Below are positions 24,147-32,631 of a DNA stretch of 34,515 bases, one piece after another. The stretch is from Bacteroidales bacterium UBA5762 (lineage in GTDB: Bacteria > Bacteroidota > Bacteroidia > Bacteroidales > TTA-H9): positions 242-34,756 of the forward strand of contig DIEY01000068.1 of assembly GCA_002418865.1 (NCBI GenBank). The letters are read 5' to 3'. How positions within the stretch are numbered: position 1 is the first letter of the stretch; each line of letters starts with the position of its first letter. The notes beneath the pieces were generated by a model, which saw only the letters and a list, made by a program, of their open reading frames with translations, made no database searches and had not been told where the DNA came from. The position numbers and the translations under genes are program-made.

Positions 24147-24845
24147 ATGAAGAGATATAAAGACCTTTTTTTCGACCTCGACGATACCTTATGGGATTTC
24201 GAGCGTAATTCGGAAGAAACCTTGAAAGAATTATATCATAGATTTCTGGCTCAGGAATTAGGGGAAGAAAATTGCACACTATTCCTTTCGACTTATCATC
24301 GGATTAATGAAAGTTTATGGAATGAATATAAACTGAACAGGATAAAAAAAACGGAAGTAGCCTATCTGCGATTTTTGTACACCCTGGAGGAATCAGGCTC
24401 AAATAATGTTTCGTTGGCTCGGATACTTGCAGAAGAATACATTCGTTCGAGCCCCACGAAAACGAATCTCATACCTGGAGCTACAGAAGTTCTGGAAAGC
24501 TTAAACAGGGAATACAAATTACACATTATAACCAATGGCTTCACGGAAGTACAAATTCCAAAACTGCTTAATTCGGGCATACGACATTATTTTACGACGC
24601 TTACTACTTCTGAGGAGGCTGGTTGTTTAAAACCCTGTAGCCAAATTTTCAGTTTTGCGCTCGAGAAAGCCAAGGCTCAAATCAACCAAAGCTTGATGAT
24701 TGGCGATGATCCTGAAGGTGATATTCGAGGTGCAAGACAGATAGGGCTTGATACAGTTTTTTTTGTAAAAGACTCTAAAAATTTACAAATAGAATCAACC
24801 TATACAATTTTCGAACTGAGAGAATTACTTCAAATTTTAAGTTGA
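24147..24845 (+). CDS. HAD-superfamily phosphatase, YjjG-like
   Basis: This haloacid dehalogenase-type phosphatase of 232 residues probably acts as a noncanonical pyrimidine nucleotidase, as E. coli YjjG does. Motif I is FFDLDDTLWDF with nucleophile Asp10 and Asp12; motif II is IITNGFTEVQ; motif III lysine is in CLKPCSQIF; motif IV is GDDPEGDIRGAR. The helical cap lies at about residues 18-90. An in-frame ATG at 24108 would add MCLLCKSFYCLLL, but a -7-like box lies within that extension and MKRYKDLFFDLDDT is the usual family start. It opens a six-gene plus-strand run and ends two bases before the rsmE ATG. Confidence 0.9.
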   Translation: MKRYKDLFFDLDDTLWDFERNSEETLKELYHRFLAQELGEENCTLFLSTYHRINESLWNEYKLNRIKKTEVAYLRFLYTLEESGSNNVSLARILAEEYIRSSPTKTNLIPGATEVLESLNREYKLHIITNGFTEVQIPKLLNSGIRHYFTTLTTSEEAGCLKPCSQIFSFALEKAKAQINQSLMIGDDPEGDIRGARQIGLDTVFFVKDSKNLQIESTYTIFELRELLQILS

Positions 24846-24847
24846 GC

Positions 24848-25573
24848 ATGCAGGTGTTTTATTCCCATAAGTTGTATTCAGCTATGGCTCTTCCGGCAAG
24901 AATTACTTTAGATGAAGAAGAAAGCCGTCATGCCATCAAGTCGATGCGCCTGAAAAATGGAGATTCTATTATTTTGACCGATGGTAAGGGCTATCACTAT
25001 AAAGCAATGATTGAAGCAAGCGATGGGCACAATGCCGAAGTCATGGTAAAAGAAGTTGTGCAAGTAAAAGACTTCAATAAACCTCACCTTCATTTAGCCA
25101 TTTCATTGCTCAAAAACCCTGACCGTCTGGAATGGATGCTCGAAAAGGCAGTTGAGTTGGAGATAGATGATATATCGTTTATCATTTGCGAACGAACCGA
25201 GAAACTACATATAAATCAGGACAGGATGAAACGTATAGCTATTGCAGCACTTAAACAATCGATGGGAGCATGGCTGCCTAATATTTCGGGGCCAATACCT
25301 TTTAATGAATTTCTCGAAAATTATAACCCTCTCTCTAAAGGATTTATTGCATGGTGCGAAGAAAAAGATAGCATTTTATGGGAAGTTTATCCACGAAATG
25401 CTGATATTGTCGTAATGATTGGACCTGAAGGAGATTTTTCGGCCCAAGAAGTGAATAAAGCCATCAATAAAGGATTCATACCTGTAAATCTGGGCCGTAA
25501 GCGATTGAGAACAGAAACTGCGGGTTTGACTTCTATTATGTGGTTTCATCTTATCAATAAAATTTATGAGTAG
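24848..25573 (+). CDS. rsmE: 16S rRNA (uracil-1498-N3)-methyltransferase RsmE
   Basis: RsmE methylates U1498 of 16S rRNA using S-adenosylmethionine. The 241-residue protein has the N-terminal PUA-like domain (RITLDEEESRHAIKSMRL) and the SPOUT methyltransferase domain with the knot motifs MIGPEGDFSAQEVNKA and VNLGRKRLRTETAG near the C-terminus. A TTG six bases upstream (24842) overlaps the HAD stop, but the ATG at 24848 matches the family start. The end overlaps the next gene by 8 bases (shared ATGAGTAG), indicating coupled translation. Confidence 0.96.
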   Translation: MQVFYSHKLYSAMALPARITLDEEESRHAIKSMRLKNGDSIILTDGKGYHYKAMIEASDGHNAEVMVKEVVQVKDFNKPHLHLAISLLKNPDRLEWMLEKAVELEIDDISFIICERTEKLHINQDRMKRIAIAALKQSMGAWLPNISGPIPFNEFLENYNPLSKGFIAWCEEKDSILWEVYPRNADIVVMIGPEGDFSAQEVNKAINKGFIPVNLGRKRLRTETAGLTSIMWFHLINKIYE

Positions 25574-26255
25574 AATGAGGTTAGACATCCGAAAGACGAG
25601 TTTCATTTTTTTGATCATTACAGTGCTTCCACTGCAATACCTACATGCGCAGGAGAAGCTGAGGATAGGCCTTTTGAAATATAGTGGAGGTGGTGATTGG
25701 TATGCCAATCCAACTTCTTTGCCTAATCTGATTAAATTTTGTAACGACAATTTACACACGAATATTGACCCTGAGCCTGCCATTGTTGAACCTGGCGATC
25801 CAGCCTTGTTTAATTATCCCTTCGTCCATATGACAGGACACGGGAATGTGATTTTTAGTGAGCAGGAAATCAATAATATGAAGAAATATTTTGAAGCTGG
25901 TGGTTTCCTTCATATCGATGATAATTATGGTATGGACGCATATATCAGACGCGAATTGAAGAAAATCTTTCCTGATCAGGATTTTGTAGAATTAGGACCC
26001 AATCACCCCATATTTCACCAAAGATATGATTTCCCGAATGGATTGCCCAAGATACATGAGCACGACAACAAACCTCCTCAAGCTTTTGCCTTTTTTTTGA
26101 ATGGGAGAATGGTTTGCTTATATACTTACGAATGTGACCTGGGCGATGGTTGGGAAGACACCCGTGTCCATGGCGACAGCGAGGCTACTCACCTCAAGGC
26201 CTTGCAAATGGGAGCAAATATTATTCAATATATATTTACTCAAGTAATTCAATGA
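25566..26255 (+). CDS. Exported DUF4159 protein
   Basis: This 229-residue protein has a signal peptide (MSRMRLDIRKTS, hydrophobic FIFLIITVLPLQYL, HAQ cut near residue 29). The rest matches the DUF4159 family, often encoded near BatA-like genes: LKYSGGGDWYANPTSLPNL, FVHMTGHGNVIFS, FEAGGFLHIDDNYG and the C-terminal YECDLGDGWED. The fold is thought to resemble class I glutamine amidotransferase-like domains, but no Cys-His-Glu triad is evident, so a non-enzymatic or binding role is possible. It overlaps rsmE by 8 bases and precedes a BatA-like gene by 37 bases. The pair probably works together in the periplasm and membrane; function unknown. Confidence 0.88.
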   Translation: MSRMRLDIRKTSFIFLIITVLPLQYLHAQEKLRIGLLKYSGGGDWYANPTSLPNLIKFCNDNLHTNIDPEPAIVEPGDPALFNYPFVHMTGHGNVIFSEQEINNMKKYFEAGGFLHIDDNYGMDAYIRRELKKIFPDQDFVELGPNHPIFHQRYDFPNGLPKIHEHDNKPPQAFAFFLNGRMVCLYTYECDLGDGWEDTRVHGDSEATHLKALQMGANIIQYIFTQVIQ

Positions 26256-26292
26256 ATTTTTTAGATTTCAACTTGTTTTGTTCGTATTCAAT

Positions 26293-28335
26293 ATGGAATT
26301 TATCTATCCTTGGTATTTAGTAGGATTGGCTGCTGTTTCAATCCCTATCGTCATTCATCTTTTCAACTTTCATCGGTATAAAAAAGTCTATTTTACCAAT
26401 GTAAGGTTTTTACAGGCTATCCAGTCAGAAACACATAGATCATCGCGACTTCGTAACCTGATCTTGTTATTATTGCGAATACTTTTTATCATTGCCCTGG
26501 TGATGGCATTTGCCCAGCCTTACATTCCGGCTTCTAACAATATTCGGCAGGGGAGTCCATTTGCCGTGAGTATTTATATTGACAATTCCCAGAGTATGGA
26601 GACAGGTGCAGGCAACGAGAATCTTCTGCACCAAGCCAGGGAAAAAGCCCTCGAAATTGTCAATAGTTTCACTTCTACCGATAAGTTCCAATTGCTTACC
26701 AACGACATGGAAGGGAAATACCAACATTTTGTACCTGCTAATGAGGCGAATATCTGGGTAAACGATGTAAAATCGAGTCTAGCCTACGTAAGTGCCTCTA
26801 CTTTATTACAAACCCAGGCAAAATTGCTCCACCAAGAAAAAAATTATAATCATCTCGCTTTTTTTATTTCGGATTTTGCCAAAAGCACTTTTAGCTTACC
26901 AACTAATCCTGATACGAATATCACATGGGTTTTTGTTCCTGTGCAGTCAACTCAGCCTTTCAACGTGAGTATAGATACATGCTGGTTCGATATGCCTATT
27001 GTTGCACCTGGTCTCGAATCTCGACTTAATGTCAATTTGACGAATCATAGTCCAGACCAAAGCCGTGAATTAATAGTAAAATTGAGCACTAATGGCATTC
27101 AACGTGGTTTAAAATCTTTGACTTTGCCCCCCAAAACTACTTCTAATCTTTCGTTTCAGCTAATGAATGCCGACACAGGATCTATAGAAGGATTATTTCA
27201 AATCAATGATAACGGATTTACTTTCGATGATGAATTGTATTTTAGCTATGCTGTGCATCCTAAGCTTCAAATCTTAATTGTGAATGGAGGAGAAGAAAAT
27301 TCCTATTTCAATCGCTTATTTCATTCCGATAGTCTGATGCAGGTTGATAATCAACCTCTTCATCGTCTTGATTATTCTCGGCTCGAAAAATCTTATCTGA
27401 CCATTCTGAACGAACTGACAGAATATCCGGAGGGTTTGATATTGAGTATTCAACGAAGCCTCGAGGCCGGACACTCCATTGCTATACTTCCTCATCCCTC
27501 GAAAGGTATAGAACAGTTGGAACAATTTTTATTCAGTCTGGGAGGCGGCCTAAAATTGCTGGCTGATACTTCATCAACGGCCGTCTCGCAAATTAATCTC
27601 GACCATTTTATTTTTAAGCCTGCCATAGAGCGAATGCCCAGTATGCCTTTACTGCCTTCAGTTAGAAAATATTTCAAAATAAATTTGACTTCTCGGTCGG
27701 GTTATGATGTTTTGATGACCTTGCGCAATGGTGATCCTTTTCTTATTGCCAAGAACTTAAATAATGGACATTTATTTCTTCAGGCCACACCCCTTAGGCC
27801 TGAGTTTACCGACTTTATGCATAATAATTTGTTTGTTGTGGCTTATCTGAATATGGCTATTAGTGGACAATATCAGAATCCGTTGTATGCCGTTTATGGG
27901 AAACCGAGCTTGTTTTATTTTGAGAAATCTTCCGAAACCACTGTTCCAGCACCTCACCTGATATCAAGCCATGACAAAATAGATGTAATCCCATTTTATA
28001 GGGATTTGGATGGACAGAGTGAAATTATCATACGAACAGAATTGCCTGAAGCTGGTATTTATCGGTTAAAACGAGACGATAAATGGAGTGGCTATATTGC
28101 TTTAAATGCCTCTCGTATTGAATCCTCTCCTCATTGTTTTTCAGTAGATGAACTCGATAAAATGCTGCAACAAAGAGGATGGGCTAATTCTTCTGTTATG
28201 AGAAAAGACGATGATCTTCCAATAAAAGCTTTCCTGGCCCAAACTATTGATGGAATAAAACTGTGGAAAATTTTCCTTGTAGCAGCTTTGATTTTACTCG
28301 CAGCAGAAGTAACTTTGCTGCGATTTTGGAAATAA
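26293..28335 (+). CDS. BatA-like membrane protein with VWA-type domain
   Basis: This 680-residue protein starts MEFIYPWYLVGLAAVSIPIVI, then HLFNFHRYKKVYFTNVRFL, the aerotolerance-regulator (BatA) N-terminal domain, and a second helix LILLLLRILFIIALVMAFAQP near residues 57-78. A von Willebrand-like region begins SIYIDNSQSMETG; the metal site appears in the form DNSQS, so metal binding is plausible. The very C-terminus is a third helix (FLVAALILLAAEVTLL) ending LRFWK. The large middle part is periplasmic. A TTG at 26278 is in frame, but the ATG at 26293 begins the known domain directly. Like other BatA-type proteins next to DUF4159 genes, its function is not defined; no MoxR ATPase is adjacent here. 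Confidence 0.88.
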   Translation: MEFIYPWYLVGLAAVSIPIVIHLFNFHRYKKVYFTNVRFLQAIQSETHRSSRLRNLILLLLRILFIIALVMAFAQPYIPASNNIRQGSPFAVSIYIDNSQSMETGAGNENLLHQAREKALEIVNSFTSTDKFQLLTNDMEGKYQHFVPANEANIWVNDVKSSLAYVSASTLLQTQAKLLHQEKNYNHLAFFISDFAKSTFSLPTNPDTNITWVFVPVQSTQPFNVSIDTCWFDMPIVAPGLESRLNVNLTNHSPDQSRELIVKLSTNGIQRGLKSLTLPPKTTSNLSFQLMNADTGSIEGLFQINDNGFTFDDELYFSYAVHPKLQILIVNGGEENSYFNRLFHSDSLMQVDNQPLHRLDYSRLEKSYLTILNELTEYPEGLILSIQRSLEAGHSIAILPHPSKGIEQLEQFLFSLGGGLKLLADTSSTAVSQINLDHFIFKPAIERMPSMPLLPSVRKYFKINLTSRSGYDVLMTLRNGDPFLIAKNLNNGHLFLQATPLRPEFTDFMHNNLFVVAYLNMAISGQYQNPLYAVYGKPSLFYFEKSSETTVPAPHLISSHDKIDVIPFYRDLDGQSEIIIRTELPEAGIYRLKRDDKWSGYIALNASRIESSPHCFSVDELDKMLQQRGWANSSVMRKDDDLPIKAFLAQTIDGIKLWKIFLVAALILLAAEVTLLRFWK

Positions 28336-28344
28336 TTATATTTT

Positions 28345-29580
28345 ATGAAATATCCTAAAGTTCAACTGTCTGATCATATTTATTGGGTTGGTACCAATGA
28401 TCGTAAAACTCATCTGTTCGAAAATTATTGGCCTCTACCAACGGGGATTGCTTACAACTCGTATTTGATTATTGATGATAAAGTTACTTTGATTGATACA
28501 GTATCCACAACTACAATGGATACCTATTTAGAAAAGCTAAAGGAGATTCTGGAAAGTAGAACTATTGATTATTTGATTATCAATCATATGGAACCCGATC
28601 ATTCGGGAGCTGTCAATACTATCGTCAACGAATATCCTAACATCACTATCATAGGAAATAATCGTACTTTCCCTATGCTCGATGGTTTTTATGGTATTAA
28701 AAAAAACTTGATGGAAGTAGATGAGAATACCGTCTTATGTACAGGGCAACATGAATTCCACTTTTATTTAACCCCTATGGTTCATTGGCCTGAAACTATG
28801 ATGACTTACGAATCAAGCGAGAAGATACTTTTTTCGGCAGATGCTTTTGGAAGCTACGGCACACTGAACGGTGGCATTTTTGATGATGAGGTCAATTTTT
28901 TATTTTACGAAGACGAAATGAGAAGGTATTATTCGAATATAGTGGGGAAATATGGATTACAGGTTCAGAAAGCCCTCGATAAATTAAGCGCGCTCGACTT
29001 GCGTATGATTGCGTCTACACATGGTCCAATCTGGCGTACACAAATTGACAGAGTTCTCGAATATTATAAAAACTGGAGCACTTACAAGACCGAACAAGGA
29101 GTAGTTATTGTTTTTGGCTCGATGTATGGCAATACCGAAAAGATGGCCGATATTATTGCACGAGCCATTGCCGAAGAAGGCATTCGCAATATTAAGATCT
29201 ATGATGTTTCGAAAACCCACAGTAGTTATATCATCAGTGATATTTGGAAGTATCAAGGTGTAATGCTGGGAAGTAGTGCTTATAATGGTGGAATATTTAC
29301 TCCCATGCGCGATTTGTTAATGGAATTGGAACATATCATGCCCAAAAATCATTATTTATCCATTTTTGGTTCTATGAGCTGGGGAGGTGGCGGAGTTAGT
29401 ACTTTGAAAAAGTTTGCCGAAAATATAAAATGGGAGATGATAGGAGAACCCCTTGAAGTAAAACACGGTCCAAATGATAAAGATATCATCGCTTTGATGG
29501 AATTAGGCAGAATGATGGCTAGAAGATTGAAGCAAAATGATTTATCTATAAAAGAGAATAAACACTTAGAAAAGATTTAA
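28345..29580 (+). CDS. fprA: Flavodiiron protein (FprA family A-type flavoprotein)
   Basis: This cytoplasmic enzyme of 411 residues reduces O2 to water and/or NO to N2O. The N-terminal metallo-beta-lactamase-like domain has all diiron ligands: His81, Glu83 and Asp85 in NHMEPDHSGAV, then His147, Asp166 and His226. The C-terminal flavodoxin domain starts near residue 252 with VIVFGSMYGNTEKMAD, the FMN phosphate loop, followed by GSSAYNGGIFTPM and SMSWGGGG. No rubredoxin is fused or adjacent, so the electron donor is unknown. It lies 9 bases after the BatA-like gene and 30 before parC. Such enzymes are typical of anaerobes and microaerophiles meeting oxygen. Confidence 0.94.
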   Translation: MKYPKVQLSDHIYWVGTNDRKTHLFENYWPLPTGIAYNSYLIIDDKVTLIDTVSTTTMDTYLEKLKEILESRTIDYLIINHMEPDHSGAVNTIVNEYPNITIIGNNRTFPMLDGFYGIKKNLMEVDENTVLCTGQHEFHFYLTPMVHWPETMMTYESSEKILFSADAFGSYGTLNGGIFDDEVNFLFYEDEMRRYYSNIVGKYGLQVQKALDKLSALDLRMIASTHGPIWRTQIDRVLEYYKNWSTYKTEQGVVIVFGSMYGNTEKMADIIARAIAEEGIRNIKIYDVSKTHSSYIISDIWKYQGVMLGSSAYNGGIFTPMRDLLMELEHIMPKNHYLSIFGSMSWGGGGVSTLKKFAENIKWEMIGEPLEVKHGPNDKDIIALMELGRMMARRLKQNDLSIKENKHLEKI

Positions 29581-29610
29581 ACCACCTTTGGTTGTAGAGG
29601 TGTAAAAGGC

Positions 29611-32325
29611 ATGGACGACAACATTCAAGACGAAGAATTATATCCTCAGGATTTTAATAAAGATAATGAGACCTCGAGTGGCTTAGAATATAAGACTATC
29701 ACATTGAAAGGCATGTACGAGAATTGGTTTCTCGATTATGCTACCTATGTGATTATGGAAAGAGCAGTACCTGAAATGGCCGATGGTCTCAAGCCGGTAC
29801 AGCGGCGTCTTCTCCATGCCATGTACGAAATGGATGATGGCCGATATAATAAAGTGGCTAACATTATTGGTCAAACCATGAAATATCATCCTCATGGCGA
29901 TCAGTCTATTGGCGATGCATTGATACAACTAGGTCAAAAGGAGCTTTTAATCGATTGTCAGGGCAACTGGGGAAATATTTTCACGGGTGATCAGGCTGCC
30001 GCACCTCGATACATTGAAGCACGTCTGTCAAAATTTGCCCTCGAAGTTGTTTTTAATCCGAAAACTACTCAATGGAAACTCAGCTACGACGGCCGTAATA
30101 AAGAACCCGTTACCCTTCCTGTAAAATTTCCTCTTCTGCTTGCTCAAGGCGTTGAAGGAATTGCAGTAGGTCTTGCATCTAAGATACTACCTCATAATTT
30201 CAACGAACTAATCGAAGCCAGCATAAAGATTCTAAAAAACGAAGATTTTGAGATTTTTCCTGACTTTCAAACGGGTGGATTGGCCGATTGCTCTAAATAT
30301 AATCGAGGTCTAAGAGGTGGAAGGGTAAGAGTGCGCGCCAAAATAGTTCAACTTGATAAAAAAACACTTACCATCACCGAAATTCCATTTGGAATTACAA
30401 CTTCAAGCCTCATCGACAGCATTTTGAATGCTAACGATAAAGGAAAAATTAAAATTAGAAAAATTGAAGATAATACAGCCGAAAACGTCGAAATTATTGT
30501 ACACCTGGCACCTGGCGTATCACCCGACCAAACCATCGACGCCCTCTATGCCTTTACCGATTGTGAAATAAGTATAAGTCCAAACGCTACAGTTATTTTG
30601 AATGGTAAACCTGCTTTCATCGACGTTAACGAAATTTTACGCATCAATACTCAGAATACAGTTGAATTACTTAAGAAAGAACTACTGATCAGGTTTAATG
30701 AGCTGGAAGACGACTGGCACCACAGTTCATTGGAAAAGATATTCATCGAAAAAGAAATTTATCTTCAGATACGTCAAAGTAAAAGTTTTGAGGAAGCCAT
30801 AGATACGATTCATGAAGGCTTGAAACCCTATCTTCATCTTCTGCATCGTGAGGTTACACACGATGATATTATTCGACTAACCGAAATAAAAATTAAACGC
30901 ATCTCCGCCTACAATACTTTCGAGGCCGATCATCATATAGAAGGTATTGAAAATGAGATGCAAAAGATAAAGCATCAGCTCGATCATTTGGTAGATTATG
31001 CCATCGAATGGTTTGAACATATTCGCAATAAATACGGTAGCAAGCGTGGACGAAAAACCGAATTGCGCAGTTTCGATACCATTGAAGCGGTTGCTGTGGC
31101 TGCTACTAATCAGAAATTGTATGTAAACCGTGCTGAGGGTTTTGCTGGTACAGCACTTAAAAAGGATGAATATGTCTGCGATTGTTCCGACTTGGATGAG
31201 ATCATCGTTTTTCGCCAAAATGGAACCTTTATAGTTACCCGAGTGGCCGAAAAAGTTTTTGTGGGTCAAAACGTCATCTATATCAATGTATTTCACCGTA
31301 ACGACGATAGAACCATTTACAATATGATTTACCAGGATGGCAAAACAGGCCCAGTGTATGTGAAACGTTTTGCAGTGACCAGCATTACACGAGATAAAGA
31401 ATATCAACTTACACCCGGTAAACCTGGTACTAAAGTATTGTATTTTACTGCAAATCCAAATGGCGAAGCCGAAATCGTTAAATTATATTTGAAACCGAAA
31501 CCAAAGCTCAAAAAACTTCAGTTTGAATTCGATTTTTCGACATTGGCTATTAAGGGTAGAAACAGTAAAGGCAACCTACTGACTCGTCATCTGGTAAAAT
31601 CGGTCGTCAAAAAAGAATCTGGTATTTCAACTTTAGGTGCACGAAATATTTGGTGGGACGAAACGGTAAATCGGCTCAATGTTGAAGGGAGAGGAAGTTT
31701 GTTGGGTGCATTTATGCCAGAAGATAAAATCATTTCGATAACTCAGAGTGGCTACTACCGAATATCAGGGAATGACCTATCCACACATTTTGATGATGAT
31801 CTGATTTATATTTCAAAATTCGATGAAGAAATAATATTTTCAGTTATCTACAGGAATTTGGATGATGGATTTTACTATCTTAAGCGTTTTAGACCCGAAT
31901 TGTCCGACAAAAAAATCTCTTTTCTGGGTGAAGAGAATCATAATCAACTTATTGAGTTTTCTGTCGATTTTTTCCCTCAAATAAAGGTGGAATTTGATCA
32001 AACCAATAGACGCAAACCTAAAGAATCGCTTACCTTGAATGTTTCTGAATTCATCGATATTAAAGGTTATAAATCGAAAGGGAAAAGAATTTCGAATCAT
32101 ACTATACAAACCATTGCATTTATCGAACCTTTACCTTATCATATTGAGAGTCAAGAAGAAACAGAGATGCTTTTAGCCGAAGCCAACGACGAACTCATTC
32201 CAAACGGCAACAATGGAGATGAAGGTCCAGAAAACGATTTACTAGCCAATGATACTTCCGCTTCTAATCCTTTCGATGAACCCCAACCCCTGCCTAAAGG
32301 AATTCAACTCGATTTAGATTTTTAA
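29611..32325 (+). CDS. parC: DNA topoisomerase IV subunit A (ParC)
   Basis: ParC is the DNA-cleaving subunit of topoisomerase IV, which decatenates and relaxes DNA with ParE. The 904-residue protein has the N-terminal breakage-reunion domain YATYVIMERAVPEMADGLKP, HPHGDQSIGDAL (93-104) and the catalytic tyrosine Tyr134 in AAAPRYIEARLSKFA. The coiled connection and tower regions follow. The C-terminal half has the degenerate beta-pinwheel repeats, ending in an acidic tail. At the position matching Ser80 of E. coli ParC it has Gln98. I prefer ParC over GyrA because this N-terminal form and the LIDCQGNWGNIFTGD segment are those of the Bacteroidota ParC group; no GyrA-box is evident. parE is not in the window. 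It ends the six-gene run. Confidence 0.9.
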   Translation: MDDNIQDEELYPQDFNKDNETSSGLEYKTITLKGMYENWFLDYATYVIMERAVPEMADGLKPVQRRLLHAMYEMDDGRYNKVANIIGQTMKYHPHGDQSIGDALIQLGQKELLIDCQGNWGNIFTGDQAAAPRYIEARLSKFALEVVFNPKTTQWKLSYDGRNKEPVTLPVKFPLLLAQGVEGIAVGLASKILPHNFNELIEASIKILKNEDFEIFPDFQTGGLADCSKYNRGLRGGRVRVRAKIVQLDKKTLTITEIPFGITTSSLIDSILNANDKGKIKIRKIEDNTAENVEIIVHLAPGVSPDQTIDALYAFTDCEISISPNATVILNGKPAFIDVNEILRINTQNTVELLKKELLIRFNELEDDWHHSSLEKIFIEKEIYLQIRQSKSFEEAIDTIHEGLKPYLHLLHREVTHDDIIRLTEIKIKRISAYNTFEADHHIEGIENEMQKIKHQLDHLVDYAIEWFEHIRNKYGSKRGRKTELRSFDTIEAVAVAATNQKLYVNRAEGFAGTALKKDEYVCDCSDLDEIIVFRQNGTFIVTRVAEKVFVGQNVIYINVFHRNDDRTIYNMIYQDGKTGPVYVKRFAVTSITRDKEYQLTPGKPGTKVLYFTANPNGEAEIVKLYLKPKPKLKKLQFEFDFSTLAIKGRNSKGNLLTRHLVKSVVKKESGISTLGARNIWWDETVNRLNVEGRGSLLGAFMPEDKIISITQSGYYRISGNDLSTHFDDDLIYISKFDEEIIFSVIYRNLDDGFYYLKRFRPELSDKKISFLGEENHNQLIEFSVDFFPQIKVEFDQTNRRKPKESLTLNVSEFIDIKGYKSKGKRISNHTIQTIAFIEPLPYHIESQEETEMLLAEANDELIPNGNNGDEGPENDLLANDTSASNPFDEPQPLPKGIQLDLDF

Positions 32326-32567
32326 AGTTGCTATTGTTCTCTCAACCGTATGCCCGATGTGATTATTATATTCGGAAAATTAAGCTATTCCAATATTTAG
32401 TATGTTTTTATGTCTTCATACAGTTTAAAACCTAACTGAATTTGTCTCAGGTTGATGGAATGCTTAAGTGATTGTTTGGGCCTGCTATATATGTTATTGT
32501 TTTATGATTCATAGTTTTTTGGTTGACTAGAAAGTTTACACAAAGTCTCTTTTATTTCGACTTGTGC
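32326..32567. other. Intergenic region after parC
   Basis: This is AT-rich, and no strong terminator hairpin for the parC run was found. The promoter of the next gene begins at 32568. No small gene is recognisable. Confidence 0.35.
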
Positions 32568-32598
32568 TTGCGATTTTATAAGAGTTTTTTTACTTTTG
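32568..32598 (+). promoter_or_regulatory. Promoter of the T9SS-exported protein gene
   Basis: TTG (32568-32570), a 20-base spacer and TACTTTTG (32591-32598) match the Bacteroidota consensus exactly. Transcription should start near 32605, about 27 bases before the ATG at 32632. This excludes the in-frame ATG at 32596. Confidence 0.75.
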
Positions 32599-32631
32599 TT
32601 GCCAAACATCAACCCATTAAAAGATTCAGTT

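Noticed and set aside
30877..31407. 176-codon minus-strand open frame
   Set aside because: It is the antisense shadow of parC; composition is not protein-like.
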